The notes: generated by a model not told the origin, from the sequence alone. Positions 1-13,768 are shown, counted from the stretch's first letter. The stretch: 64,000 nt of DNA from Acephala macrosclerotiorum (GCA_014904845.1 MU119484.1:1-64000); one strand, 5' to 3'. Made by a program: numbers and translations.

Positions 1-879
1 TATAATAAATATATTAAAATAATAATAATAAAAATTAAATATTATTAAAATATTAATAATTATATTATAATATTAAAATAAATAAAATTTTAATAAAAAA
101 AATTTTTAAATATATTTTTTTTATTATTAAATTTATAATTTTATTTAATTATTTTATTAATTTTTAAATTATATATTAAAATTATTATTAAAAATTAATT
201 TTTAATATAAATTTTATAATTTATTTTAATTTAAATTAATTACTTTTTAATATTTATTAAAAGAAATTATAATATAAATTTTAAATTATTAAATATTATA
301 AAATTTAATATTTTTATAAATTTTATTAAAAATTTTATAATAATATTTATTTTAATTTTTATATTTAATATAATAATTAATATATTAATTTTTATACGAA
401 TTTTAAAATTATTTATAATAAAAATTTTTTTAATTATTAATTTATTTAATAATATTTATAAAAGAAAAAATTAATAAATTTTTTTTTTTAAATAATTTAT
501 TAATAAAAATTCTTTTTATTAAAAAATCGTTAAATTAAATTTAATATTAATAATAATAATAAATTATTATTAATATTATTATAATATTATTAATATTTAT
601 AAAAATTCATAATTTTATAATAATATTAAAAAAATTAAATCGATATTAATACGACGTTATTAAATTATTTTATTTATAAAAAATTAATTAAACGTATTTT
701 AATAACGTTTTTATTTTAAAATTCGATTGATAATTATTATTAATCGTTCGTTTTAAAAATTAATATCAACTTTTTAAAATTACGCGTTTATTATATAATA
801 CGAATTATTTTTAAAATAAACGAAAAATATTAAATTTAATCGAAGTATTTAAATATAGTAATTAATTAATTTATTAAAA

Positions 880-1935
880 AAATACGTAATACGTAATAAA
901 TATTAAAATTTTAATTATATTACGTTTATAATTACAATTTATTAATTAATTCAAATTGTATAAAATTTATAAATAAATTAAAATTTGATTAAATATTGTT
1001 AAATTTCAAGTTTTAAATAATTTTATTAATTCGTTAATACGTAAATTAATAAAATATAATCGTATTTAATAAAAATCACGATCGTAAAAATTTTTTAAAT
1101 ACGTTTTTATTTTAAGTATTAAAATCGATAATCGTTTTAAATTTTAAATATTAGATATTTTTATTTTATAATTGTACAATTTTAAAAAAAAATTTTAAAA
1201 AGTTTTTTTTTAATAAATATAATCGTAAAAACTATTTATAATTAATAAAATCAATCGTAATAATTTAATATAAAAAACGAAAATTCTAGGAAATATTTTT
1301 TTAATATAAAATTTTATTAAAATTTTAAATTGTAAAAATATTATTTTATTTATTTTAATTATATAATTTTTAACGAGAATTTCAAAAAATATTTCTTTAA
1401 TAAATAATTTTTTATAATTAATTAAATTGATTATAATAATTAAATATAAAACGAGAATTTTAAAAAATATTTTTCTAATATAAAATTTTATTAAAAATAC
1501 GTTTTTATTTTAAATATTAAAGTTTTAAATTGTAAAAAATATTTAAAAATCTAATTATATAATTTTCGAAAAAAATTTTAAAAAAACTTTTCTTAGAATT
1601 ATATATTAAATAAAATAATTTAAATTAATTAAATAAATCGTAATAATTTAATATAAAATATAAAAATTCTAAAAAACTTATTAATTTAAAATTATTTCAT
1701 TTTAATAATTATTTCAATTTTAAATATTTATAAAATATTTAAATTAAAAACTTTTAATTTAAAACTTAAAATAAAATAAAATTATTAAAATCGAAAATTT
1801 TATAATCTTTTATAAAAACGTTTTTACGAAATTTACGAAATAAAATATACGTCGAATAAAAAAAAGAATTTGTTTATTAATTAATTCGTTTATAAATCGA
1901 CGAATAAATTTATTTTTTCGATACGAGAAAAATAT
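880..1935 (+). repeat. Repeat family 2, copy A (heavily mutated)
   Basis: Matches 12130..13025 over its whole length in the same orientation, and 2400..2606 in inverted orientation. A motif of roughly 80 bp recurs inside at about 1236, 1412 and 1620, so the unit itself holds degenerate tandem repeats. The segment 1812..1854 aligns without gaps to 12896..12938. No coding capacity is visible. Confidence 0.75.
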
Positions 1936-2114
1936 TTTAATATAAATAATTAAAATTATCGTAAAAATATTTTTTAATATTTTTTAATAATTTATTTATA
2001 ATAATTTTAATAATCGTATTTTAATATCGATTTTTTAATATTTTCATATATAAATAATATTTGAAAATTTATTTTGAGAAATTCAAATACAAATAATAAT
2101 AATACGTAATTATA

Positions 2115-2268
<154 letters not shown>

Positions 2269-2399
2269 TAATAATATTAAAAAGAAATTTTAAAAATCTT
2301 TTTATAAATTTAAATAATTTTTTGAAATTAATTTAAATATATAATTAATTTATATAATTTTTTTTTAATTTTTTTTATAATTTAATTTTTTTTATATTA

Positions 2400-2606
2400 A
2401 AAAATAAATTTATTCGTCGATTTATAAACGAATTAATAATCAACGAATTTTTTTTTTTTTATTCGATATATAATTTATTTTATAAGTTTCGTAAAAACGT
2501 TTTTAAAAGAAATTATAAAATTTTCAATTTTATTAATTTATTTTTATTTTAAATTTCAAATTAAAAAATTTTAATTTAAACGTTTTATAAATATTTAAAA
2601 TTAATA
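2400..2606 (-). repeat. Repeat family 2, copy B (inverted fragment)
   Basis: The reverse complement of this segment matches 1715..1930 closely, differing mainly by transitions and small indels. It ends exactly where the TIR element starts at 2607, so the TIR element may have inserted into or beside it. Confidence 0.7.
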
Positions 2607-3503
2607 TACATCGATAAATTTCAATTTAATTAAAAACTCGTTAATAATCGAATCAACGTATTATTTTTTATTAAATTAATTTTAATTTAAAATATTATTT
2701 ATTAAATTTATTAAATTGTAATTAATTTAAAATCGTTTAATTAAACGTTTTAAATTTTTTAAAAGAGTTTTAAATACTTTAAATATATTAAAATTAAAAT
2801 ATTTATTAAATTTAAAATTAAATTATTTAAAATTTTATATATAAAATTTTTTATATTATAAAATTTTATTTTAAAAATTTTAATTAATTTTATCGCGCGC
2901 GTATTAAAATATATTATTACAAAGTTCGAATATAAAATTTTTAGTATTTTTCGCTAAAATGCACTAATATAATTTTAAATTTAATCGAGTTTTAATAATC
3001 GTATTTTAAATTGAATTTTTGAATATTTTACTTTTAAAAATTTTTCGATAAACGTTTTATTCTACGAAACTTCTATTTTAAATTCTAAATATAATTTAAA
3101 TCGCATTATTTTCGAAAGTTTGATTTTGGTAAAGTAATTAACGTGTAGTGTTTTGCGCATATAGTCGAGTAATGTAGAATAGAGTAAAGTAGAGCACTTA
3201 GTAAAAGCATTTAGTAGTTGATTGCAATGCCGAGAGCATGCGCATGTAGCCGAGAGTTTTGGTGTTCTTCGCTTAAAAAAGTTGGTGCCTTAGGCCTACA
3301 TATTTCAGCCAATTCAGACGCTTCAGACGCTTCAGACGGCTCCAGACGCTTCAAACGCTTCCAGGCCCTTCAGAGGCTCTAGACGTGAAATTTATTGTCT
3401 CAATCTGAACTAGCTTGGCAGATTCGATAGTAATCTTTCAGCCGATCCAGTTATGCCTAAGGAAATTAGACTTGTTACTATTAAATTGAAATTTGCCGAT
3501 GTA
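2607..3503 (+). mobile_element. TIR element family 1, left copy (0.9 kb, non-coding)
   Basis: The ends are inverted repeats of about 24 bp: the left end starts TACATCGATAAATTTC and the right end closes with GAAATTTGCCGATGTA. The same element lies at 63068..63951 in the same orientation. If the terminal TA on each side is the target duplication, this fits a Tc1/mariner-like non-autonomous (MITE-like) element; that class is inferred. There is no ORF. The first 300 bp are almost fully converted to A/T, whereas about 3100..3503 stays near normal composition. A 9-bp CAGACGCTT-type array lies at about 3314..3386. Confidence 0.8.
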
Positions 3504-5059
3504 ATTATTAAAATAATAATTTAAAATTTTATCGAACGATAAAAATTAATAAATTAATAAATATTTTAATATTTAAAATAAAAATATATTTAAAAAATTT
3601 ATAATTATAATTTTAATTAAATATAATTATATTTTATTAATTTATATAATAATAAATTAATAAAATCGTTTAAAATTTAAAATTTAATAAAATTTAATAA
3701 AATTTTATATTATTTAAATTAATTAATAAATTATAATTATAAACGTAATTATAATTATAAATTTTAATATTTTTTATTAAAATAATTATATATTATTTCG
3801 AAATTATATAATAATAAAAAATTTTAATAAATTAATTAAATTATTTTATTTCAATATTTTAATTAAATTTAAATAAAATTATTTATAATTAAAATAATTT
3901 AATAAAAATTAATATTAATTTTTAAAATAAATAATTAAATATTTTTTTAATATTATATTTATTAAAATTTAATAATAATATAATATTAAATTTTTTAATT
4001 TATAAAAAATATATTTATTATTATTAAATTTAATTATTTAAACGTTTTTTTAAATTTTTTAAATTTTAAATTTTAAAATTAATTTAAATAATATTTTATT
4101 ATTATTAATATTTTTAAAAAAAAAATTATTTTAATAAATTTATTTTTTTTAAATTATTTTTTTACGAATTAATTTAAATGTTTTTATATAATTATTTATA
4201 ATATTTTAAATATTTTAAATTAAATTTTAAAATTTTTTTATTAAAATAATAATTTTTTTTAAATTCGATTTTTTTAATATAAAATAATTTATAAATAATT
4301 TTTTTATTAAATATTAATATTAAAAATTTAATTTTAAATATATAATTTTTATAAATTTTTATTTTTTAATTATTATAATAATTATATTTTAATTAATTAA
4401 ATTATAATTATAAATTTTATATATTTAAATATTTAATTTTAAATTAATTTTTTTATATATATATAATATTAATATTTTTAATAATAAATAATTTTATTTA
4501 AATTTAATAAAAATATTTAAATATAATAATTTAATTAATTTATTATTTAATATAACGTAAAATAAAAATAAAAATAGATTTTTATTCGTAAAAAATTTTT
4601 AAATCTCGTAATTATTTTTATTCGTTTATTAATAATTGAAAACTCGTTTAAATTTTTAAATTTAAAAATAAAATTTTACGATTTAAAAATATATTAATAT
4701 ATTTTTTTAATTTATTTTTTTTATAATAATTTTTATAATTTTAATCGAAATACTTAATTTAAAACGTTTAAAAAAAAAAATTTAAAATATTTTAAATATT
4801 TAAAATTATTATATAATTAAATTTTAAAAATTTTACGATTTAATTTTTTTTATTTATAAATTTATTAAATTTATTATAATTATATTATAAATTAAAAATA
4901 TATTTAAATCGTTTAAATTAATAATTATTACGTAATTTTAATTTCAATTACAAAATATCGTAAATCGCGATTATATTTATTAAAAAAAAAAAATTTTATT
5001 TGATAAAATTTATATTAACAAAATACGATTAATAGTATTGTAATATAAATTTAAAAAAT

Positions 5060-5400
5060 CGTAAATCGTAAAAAAAAATCTTAAAAAATTTTTTTTTAAT
5101 AAATATATTTTTAATTACTATTTATAATTAATTAAATTAATTATAATAATTTAATATAAAAAACAAAAATTTTAAAAAAAAAATTTTAATATAAATTTTT
5201 AATATAAATTTTTTATTGATTTATTAATTTATTAATTTATTAATTTATTAGTTTATTAATTTATTCAATTTTAAAAAAACGTTTTTTCAAACGAATTATT
5301 TTTTTCGTATTAATAAAAATTATTTCAATTTTAAATATTTATAAAACGTTTAAATTAAAATTTTGAAATTTGAAATTTAAATTATTAAATAAATATAAAT
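5060..5400 (+). repeat. Repeat family 2, copy C (partial, diverged)
   Basis: Two stretches match other copies: about 5060..5210 with 1170..1310, and about 5310..5395 with 12790..12860. It lies just upstream of the left LTR. Confidence 0.55.
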
Positions 5401-5465
5401 TAAATTTAAATTAATAATTATTTTTAATCGAATATAAAATAAACGTAATAAACGTAAAAACAAAA

Positions 5466-5690
5466 TATTAAAACAAATATTATATAATATTTATATACGA
5501 CTCGAAATCGCATATAATTAATATTGTTTTATTTTTATTTCTAGAATAGAATTTTTATATTTCGAGTTTCGCTTTTGAAATAATTTTAAAAAAAAAAAAA
5601 ACCAATACGCATATTAAAATCCAAGAAAAATTCTACGTACGTTTAAATTGTTTTATTAATAAATTTGATATTTTTAATATAATATTAATA
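5466..5690 (+). repeat. Left LTR of relic element
   Basis: Direct repeat of 11820..12043. The two copies differ mainly by transitions and one or two small indels. Confidence 0.65.
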
Positions 5691-8600
5691 TTAATTAATA
5701 ATTATTTTTATTACAAATTAATAAAAATTTATTAAAAAAAACGAAATACAATAAATTAAAAATATCAATAAATTTATTATAAAAAGTACTAAAGAATCTC
5801 GATCGAATATCGCTAAATATTATAGAACTATAAAAAAGTTTTATTGTTTTTTTTTATAGAAACGAAATTGAAATATATAATTGTTTTTTAAGAATTTGAA
5901 AAAATCAATTATAAAAGAATTCGAATCTTTAAATAATCAATTCAAATTTGTATTTATTACGTAAAATAATATTATTTTACGAAAAGTTCGATTAAACAAT
6001 TAATTGAATTATTATATTTATTGTTTGATTTTGAGTATTGCATTAAATCGATATTATTTTTTATTTTTTATTTCGATTATATTTACATTTATTAAAACTC
6101 GAATTAATCGATCGAATAATACACCGGTATTATATTACGATCACACGAAATCTTAGTAAACTACTATTGAAAAAACGCCTCATAAAAACGTCTATTGTAA
6201 ACACTCAATTAAATTTCATCGAAAATACTCATTTTTTGAAAACATTTATTTATTTTTATATTCGTTTTTATATACGTTTTTATATTTACTTTATTTACTT
6301 TTATTGTCTATTTTTATTAAAACGTTCAAATTACTTATAAAACTATTTACAAAATTAATTACTTTTTACTTTTTAAAATAATATTCAAAGAAATAAAATA
6401 TAAAATCAAAAAAAAAATATAAAATTTATTAATCGATACAAAAAATAAAAATTTAAACAAAATAATAATTAATATATTTATCGTATTTAATATCAAGTAC
6501 AATAAATAAAGCGAATATACGAATTATATTATATAAAAATATTTTAAAAATAATTTCAAAAAATAAATAAAAAATACGTTTTTTAAAACAATATTAATTT
6601 TTATTCGAAAATTACAAAATATTTTATACGAACGAGAAATATAATTATCGAGAAACGAAAAACGAATTATAAAAATATTTAAAAAAATTATTATAAATAA
6701 CGAAAAATACTATAAATAAATTGAAAAAATAATAATAAATTAATTAATAAACAAAAACAAATTCTATATTTATTTTTAATAAAATTCGAATAATATTTAA
6801 AATAAAATCGATTAAAATAATACTATTTTTCAAAATAATTTATTTTTACGATTATAACGTTTTCAAATTCCAAATATTTTAAATATTCAATTTTACGAAA
6901 TTCGAATCTCAAATATATAGTATTTTAATATACAATTTTCAAATATTTAATTTTTAAATCAATAATTTTACTAATTAACATTTTAATAAAATAATTTACA
7001 AAATTAAAAAAATGCAAATTTTAATTAAAACGCTTGATTAAACGACAATTTTTAATATAATAATTTTCAATTTTTACAAAGTATATTAATAAAATTACTT
7101 ACGAATTTAATAAAAATATATATTAATAATAATAAAAAGTATAATAAAAAATTGTTTAATATTTTTAATATTAAATTGCAAATTTTTTACGATTATTATT
7201 TTAAAATTAAATTATTAAAAAATTAATATAATAAAATATTTTTTATTATATTTAAAAATCGTACAAATTTATTTTATTATAATAAAATCGCGAAAAAAAA
7301 TTATAATTTTATAATAATAATAAATAGAATTCAAATATATTTCAAAACGAATAAAAATCGATAATTGTATATGTTTTTATAAAAAGAAATTATATTATTA
7401 TAAATTATTATTATTAATTAATCGAAAATTAAATTAAAATATTTTTAATTATTTTTTGATTAATTTTAATAAATTTAATATAATTTATCGAATGAATATT
7501 ATATAAAATATAATCTTTGAAATCAAATTATTAACGTTTATAAAAATATTAAAAAGTGTAATTTTACATTTTATAAATTTGTAAATACGTTTAAAAGCGT
7601 TTATATTAAATTACGATTTGCGATCAATATTGTAATACGTTTACAAAAAGTGTAATAATACAATAATAATTTCAATTGCAATTTTTAAAAAAATAAAAAA
7701 AATTACAATAAAATCGATTAAAATTAAATCGATTAAATATACGAAAAACGCAATAAAAAGTATAAATATAAATTAATTTCAATTTTTCGATTTTTTTCGA
7801 TTTAATAAAAAAAATAAAAAATTATTTTAAAATAGTAATAATTATTATATAAATTGTAATTATTAAAAAAAATTCTATTAAAAGAAATATTATATTTGTA
7901 ATAAATTAAATTATTAATTAATAAAATATATAGTAAAAAAACGATAATAAATATATTTTAAATTTTAATAATACGTTTAATATATTATTAATTGCGATAT
8001 TATAATAATTTATTATTAAAATTTTCTCGTTAAATATGAAAATATAAAAAGTTTTTCAAAAAACGATAAAATTAAAAAAATTAATTAATTATTAATAAAT
8101 ATAAAAATAAAAAATAAAAAAAAAATTTATTTTATTAAATTTAAAAAAATTAATAATATTCAAATAATAATTATTTTAAACGATTAATTTATTTATTATA
8201 TTATTATAAAAAAAATTTAATATTTATATTTAAAAATTGTTATTCGTTTAAAACGTTTTAAAAGATTATATTAAATAATAAAATTGTAAAAATATTAATT
8301 ATCGATTAATTACAATTTTAAATACTATAAAAAATCGATAATAGAATTTAATTAAACGTATTAATAATTAATGTTTACAAAATTCGATTTAATAAAAAAA
8401 TTGTATTATTACAAAAAATAATTTAAATTAATACGTTTTTAAATATTAGAATATTTTATATCGTTTTAATAAATATATTATTTTTATTTTATATTTAAAA
8501 TATAAATAAAATAAAAATAAAATTTAATAATTTTAAAAACGTTTTAATTCAAAAAAATAAAATTATTTTAATTATATAAAAATAAAATTATTTATAAATA

Positions 8601-11600
8601 TTATTATATTAATAAGAAAAAAATTTAATTTAAAATCAATTTATTAAAATTGAATTATAATAATTATATTGATAATTTAATTATTTATTAGTACAATATT
8701 TATTAAAAAAATTTTAATATGCAAATTATAATATTTTATTAAATATTATTATTATTATTAAATATACGATAAATTATTTAAAAAATTCAAATTTATTTTA
8801 TAAAACGATTATAAATTTAATTATTTTATTATTATTAATATTTTATATTTGAATAGAAAATTAATTTTATAAATAATAGATTTAATAATAGTATTTTAAA
8901 CAATTAAATTTTTAAAAAATATATTTGTAAAAATAATATAAAATATTTTTCGAATATATTAAATCGATATATATTAAAAATTATTAGATTATTTTGTTTA
9001 CGACGTAAAAAAAAATTTCTTGTTTATAAAATTTCGATAATATACAAAAGTAATAATAATTGAAATTAAAAAAGTTTTTATCGAAATTTATAATAGTATG
9101 AGAAAAATAAAAAAATACTATATTTTATTATAATAAATTTATAAGATTATTCGAAACGAATTCGCTAATAAATAAATCGATAAAAAATTAATTTTATAAA
9201 TAGTAATTAAAATAATAAACGATTTAATAAAATTAAATGAAATTGTATCGATATTATTAATCTTTAAAATATATTTTAAAATAATTAATAAAAATGTATT
9301 ATTATTATTTATAATTAAAAAAATAAAAACAATTCGTACAATTACTAAAAAAATACAATATTTATACGTCGAATATTAAATTATTAATATATTCGCAATA
9401 AAAAATAATTCAAATACAAAGTCTATTTTAAATTTACTAATTTTTTCGAGTATACGCGTATAATATAAAAAAAGCGATTAAAAAAATCTATATAAACTAC
9501 TAATAACAAATAAAAAAAAGTATATAATTAATATATTTTATAAATCAATTGAATTTTATTCGATAATAATTAAATCGTATTATATAAAAAAAACGTTTTA
9601 TAAAAAAATAAATAATAAAAAATTATTTTATATATTTTTTTCGTTTAATAAATTAAATTAAAAAAATTCAAATAATAAATTGTTAATAAAATAATACAAT
9701 CGAAAAAATCGAAAAAATTATATAATAATAAAAATATATTTAATAAAGAATTACAATAAAATAAACATTATTAATTTATTGAAAATAATAATAACAATAA
9801 AAATTTCGATAATACGTTTATTATTATTTTCGAAAATAAAAACAAAATACTTATAATATTTATAACAAACAAAAAAAAAATTAATAAAAAATTTTTATTA
9901 CAATTACAAAAAGAAAATATAATTACTATATTTGAAATATCGTTTGAAAAGTCTCAATAAAAAAAATCAATAATTTAATCGCAAAAAAAGTTTTTTAATT
10001 CGTTAAATTCGACTTTATTAAATATATTAAAATTCGTATTTTCAACTCGAAATTAATCAATGAAATCAAAAACAAAATTACTAATAACTCGTACAAAAAA
10101 TCAAAACTAATAATCTAAAAATATAACGATATAAAAAAAGAAATAATTTTTATATAATCTTCGATTATTCAAAGAACTAATTACTGAATTATTATCGTAT
10201 TAATATTTTTATTAATTTAATTTTCAAATAAAACAATCAAAATATAATTTTACAATATTATTTAAATTTATATACAATCGATAATTAACTTTTAATAATT
10301 AATACTCGCGTATTTATCAAAGTAAATTTATTATTTCTATTTATTGAATACTATTATAATAATTTTAAAATCATTATATAAAATTGTCGAAATAAAAATT
10401 TATTAATAAATTATATACTATAAATATTACAAAGAAAAACTATTAATAATTACGTTTATATACGATTTTTACTTTTTAATTACAATTAAAAAAAAAGTAT
10501 TTAATATTATTAAAATGTAAACAAATAATATATTATACTAGCAAAAAAAAAATTTTTATTCTTAAAAAAAATCAATTCAAAAAAATCAAACTCGTAATAA
10601 AATTTAAAATAATTTTTACACTAAAAATTCTATTAATCTTTAATAAATATATATTAATTCAAAATAAAAAAATAATTTAATTACAATAAAAAAATAAAAA
10701 TAAAAAACTTAAATTAATAAATCTCAAATTATTAAATCTATAAATTAAATATAAAAAATAATATACTCGAAATATTTATATTATTACAATTTATTAATTT
10801 AAAGCAATTTTCGATTTATTTATTATTATTTAATATTAAAATTCGATCAAAAACGAGATTATTAAATTAAATAAAAAATTAAAATAATAAATTAAAAATT
10901 TAAACCAAAAATTCAAATACATCACTATAAATTTATTAATAATAAAACTTTTCATTTTTATCGATAAATCGTTTACAAATAATAAAAATTTTAATTTTTA
11001 AATTAAATATAAAATTATTTTTACAAACAAAAATAAAAAAAACAATAAAAAATTCGAAATTAAAATTTTTTTTTATTTATTACAATTTTATTAAAAGTAA
11101 ACGAATTACTAAAAACGTACTAATTTTAAAAATATATAAAATAATAAAAAAAATCAATATAATAATAATAATAATTAAATTTATTATAAATATAATTACA
11201 AAATAATTCGATTTTTTTAATATTTTAATAATCGTATATATCGATTTATATTTATTTTACGAATATTTAATTAAATTTAAAACGATCAAAAAAAAGCGTT
11301 TAATAATCGATATTATAATTTTACAATAATTATACGAATAAAAAAAATTACAAAAAATTAAATAAATTAATAATTAAAATAATTCGATAAATATTATAAT
11401 AAAATTAATTTTCAATAAAACTTTGAAAAAAATTTTAAATATTAATTGTTTTAAAATACAAATAAAAAAATAAATTAAAAAAAAAAAATAATAATAATAA
11501 ATAAATATAAAAATAAATAAAAAAAATAAATAAAAAAATTTTATTTTAATATTATTATTATTTAAAATTTTAAATCAAAAATAAATTTTTTTTTTTAAAC

Positions 11601-11819
11601 TCGAAATTTATAAATTTCGACGAACTCTAAAAACAACGTTAATAAATTAGTACTATTTCTAGTATTTAATTATATAATTTTTATTTTTTTAATATTTTTA
11701 TTTGTATTAAAATCAATGAATTTTACATATTTACAACGTATAATAAAAAAAAAAAACAATTTTATTCGTTTAAATTATTGAAAACAATAATATTTTTATT
11801 ATAAAAAAAAAATTACTAA

Positions 11820-12043
11820 TATCGAAACAAATATTATATAATATTCACGTGCAACTCGAAATTGCATATAATTAATATTGTTTTATTTTTATTTTCGAAA
11901 TAAAATTTTTATATTTCGAGTTTCGTTTTTTAAATAATTTTAAAAAAAAAAAAAACCAATATACATATTAAAATCTAAAAAAGTTTTATATGTATTTAAA
12001 TCGTTTTACTAGTAAATTCAATATTTTTAATATAATACTAATA
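11820..12043 (+). repeat. Right LTR of relic element
   Basis: Direct repeat of 5466..5690. It contains a CACGTG where the left copy has TATATA-type sequence, as expected from RIP-like transitions in the left copy. Confidence 0.65.
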
Positions 12044-12677
12044 TAAAAAAAAATAAAAATATATTCGTAAAATACGAATTACATTAAATATTATTTAATC
12101 GAAAAATAAAACGAAAATATATTTAAAAAAAATATATAATATATAACGAATATTAAAATTTTAATTATATTACGTTTATAATTACAATTTATTAATTAAT
12201 TCAAATTATATAAAATTTGTAAATATTTTTAAATTTTAAATTTTAAATTATTTTATTAATTTATTATTATATAAATTAATAAAATATAATTATATTTAAT
12301 TAAAATAATAATCGTAAAATTAAATATATTATTATTTTAAATATTAAAATTAATAATCGTTTTAATAAAAAATATTAAATATTTTTATAATTATATAATT
12401 TTTAAAAAAAAAATTTAAAAAGTTTTTTCTTAGAATTATATATTAAATAAAGTAATTTAAATTAATTAAATCGATCGTAGTAATTTAATATAAAAAACGA
12501 GAATTTAAAAAGTATTCTTTTAATATAAAACTTTAAAAATATATTTTTATTTTAATTATATAATTACGCAACTCTTAAAAGAGACTTCAAAAGATCTCTC
12601 CTTAGAATTATATACTAAATAAAGTAATCTAAGTTGATTGAATCGATCGTAACAACTAAATATAAGAGACGGGGGTC

Positions 12678-12696
12678 CCAGGGGGTGTCCCCCTGG
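12678..12696. repeat. Perfect hairpin, 8-bp stem
   Basis: CCAGGGGG, loop TGT, CCCCCTGG. Part of the palindrome-rich half of repeat copy D. Confidence 0.9.
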
Positions 12697-12895
12697 TAAT
12701 ATGAGGCTCCGCAGTGCGTTTATGCCTTAGGCATCAAGGAGCTTATCAGCTTATCGGCTTCACCGTCCGGCAGAATCCAGAACCTCAATAAAACTATTCC
12801 AACTTCAAATGCTTATAAAACGCTTAAATTAAGAGTTTTAGTTTGAAACTTAAAATAAGAGTAAATTACTAAAGTCGAAGACTTTGCAGCCCCCC

Positions 12896-12911
12896 GCAGG
12901 GGCGCCCCTGC
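12896..12911. repeat. Perfect 16-bp palindrome
   Basis: GCAGGGGC followed by its exact reverse complement GCCCCTGC. In copy A the same site (from 1812) is converted to A/T except for the central CG. Confidence 0.9.
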
Positions 12912-12943
12912 GAGGCCTGCGGAGCAAAATGTGCATCGAGTAT

Positions 12944-13007
12944 CGAAAGAAAGGCCCGTCCGTTATTGGCTCGCTTAGTGAGCCGTCGGATGGGCCTTTT
13001 CTTTCGG
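12944..13007. repeat. Long compound hairpin (about 19-bp outer stem plus 5-bp inner stem)
   Basis: The outer arms, beginning CGAAAGAAAGGCCCGTCC and ending GGGCCTTTTCTTTCG, pair with one bulge and one mismatch. Inside, GGCTC and GAGCC form a second stem around a 7-nt loop. It has no coding context and no obvious terminator role. Mutated versions exist at about 1855..1925 and, inverted, at about 2400..2470. Confidence 0.85.
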
Positions 13008-13345
13008 TACGAGAGAAACATTTTATTATTAATATTAAAAAAATAATAATTTATTTTTAAATAATTAATATTTTTATTTATTAAAAATTAATTATAAGAA
13101 TTTAAAAAAAAATATTTAATCAAATTATATTTAATTATAAAAAAATAATAATTTTTATTTATTATATTATAATTTTATAAATTTTTTATTAATATTACGT
13201 ATTTATTATTTCTCGAAAAAAAATTTAAAAGGAAATTATTCCAATTTTCAATTCTTTTATCATTTTTATAAAAAATAACATTGACGATTTTAATTTTAAT
13301 AACCCGACCAAACGAGATATCGCGATATTGCCTGCGAATGGATGA

Positions 13346-13768
13346 CTAGTCTTGGCTTTCAGAACCGACAACCCAGGTGCCTGATTGATGCATTGCCATA
13401 TAGCTTGGCATGTGTCTGAGGGACTTGGTGTTCAAATCCTTGAAAGAGCGAGTGAGATCGATACGACCTTGAATTTTGCTGATATGCAGGGGAACTGCGA
13501 TGCTTGGAGTTTGTTGGTACCATGGTGGACAGAGTGGGCCGAAGGATGATTCTGGATTGTGAGTTTGGAATTCGGAGTATTGGTGTATTATTACGGCATA
13601 GCTAGAGTTCTTTGTTGCATTTGAAACCGAAGTGCATTGTATAATAGATGGGGGCATGGAAGGTAGATCGTAGACGGCATTTGCATTAGGAACGGTTTGG
13701 GAAGTGGTGTATTGTACAATATTTATTCGGCATATCATATGGGATAGATACCCATTTCGCAGTAGCAT
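13346..13768 (-). CDS. Hypothetical 140-aa ORF at the isochore edge
   Basis: An ATG-started frame of 140 residues in normal-composition DNA. Its stop lies only about 55 bp from the AT-rich boundary. I recognise no domain, signal peptide or membrane segment. It is Ser/Pro/Gln rich and lacks clear family motifs. It could be the surviving part of a gene cut by the repeat block, an exon of an unmodelled gene, or a chance frame. It lies downstream of the DUF7704 gene on the same strand with a 124-bp gap. Confidence 0.2.
   Translation of the reverse strand: MLLRNGYLSHMICRINIVQYTTSQTVPNANAVYDLPSMPPSIIQCTSVSNATKNSSYAVIIHQYSEFQTHNPESSFGPLCPPWYQQTPSIAVPLHISKIQGRIDLTRSFKDLNTKSLRHMPSYMAMHQSGTWVVGSESQD

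Larger units (their letters stand above)
5466..12043 (+). mobile_element. Relic LTR retrotransposon (RIP-degraded)
   Basis: Two direct repeats of about 225 bp lie 6.35 kb apart and bound 6.6 kb of AT-rich sequence, a normal size for a fungal Ty3 or Ty1 type element. The repeats start TAT and end ATA, the expected products of TGT...ACA after C-to-T and G-to-A mutation. The flanking pentamers CAAAA (5461..5465) and TAAAA (12044..12048) could be a target duplication with one transition. An A-rich purine run at 11801..11811 just before the right repeat may be the polypurine tract, which suggests plus orientation. No reverse transcriptase or gag frame survives, so the superfamily cannot be given. 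Confidence 0.6.
12130..13025 (+). repeat. Repeat family 2, copy D, with well-preserved GC-normal half
   Basis: The left half (to about 12,540) is AT-rich like copy A. The right half (12,550..13,020) keeps near-normal composition and serves as a reference for the family. That half is full of palindromes, listed separately. Beyond 13,025 the sequence is AT-rich again. Confidence 0.75.
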
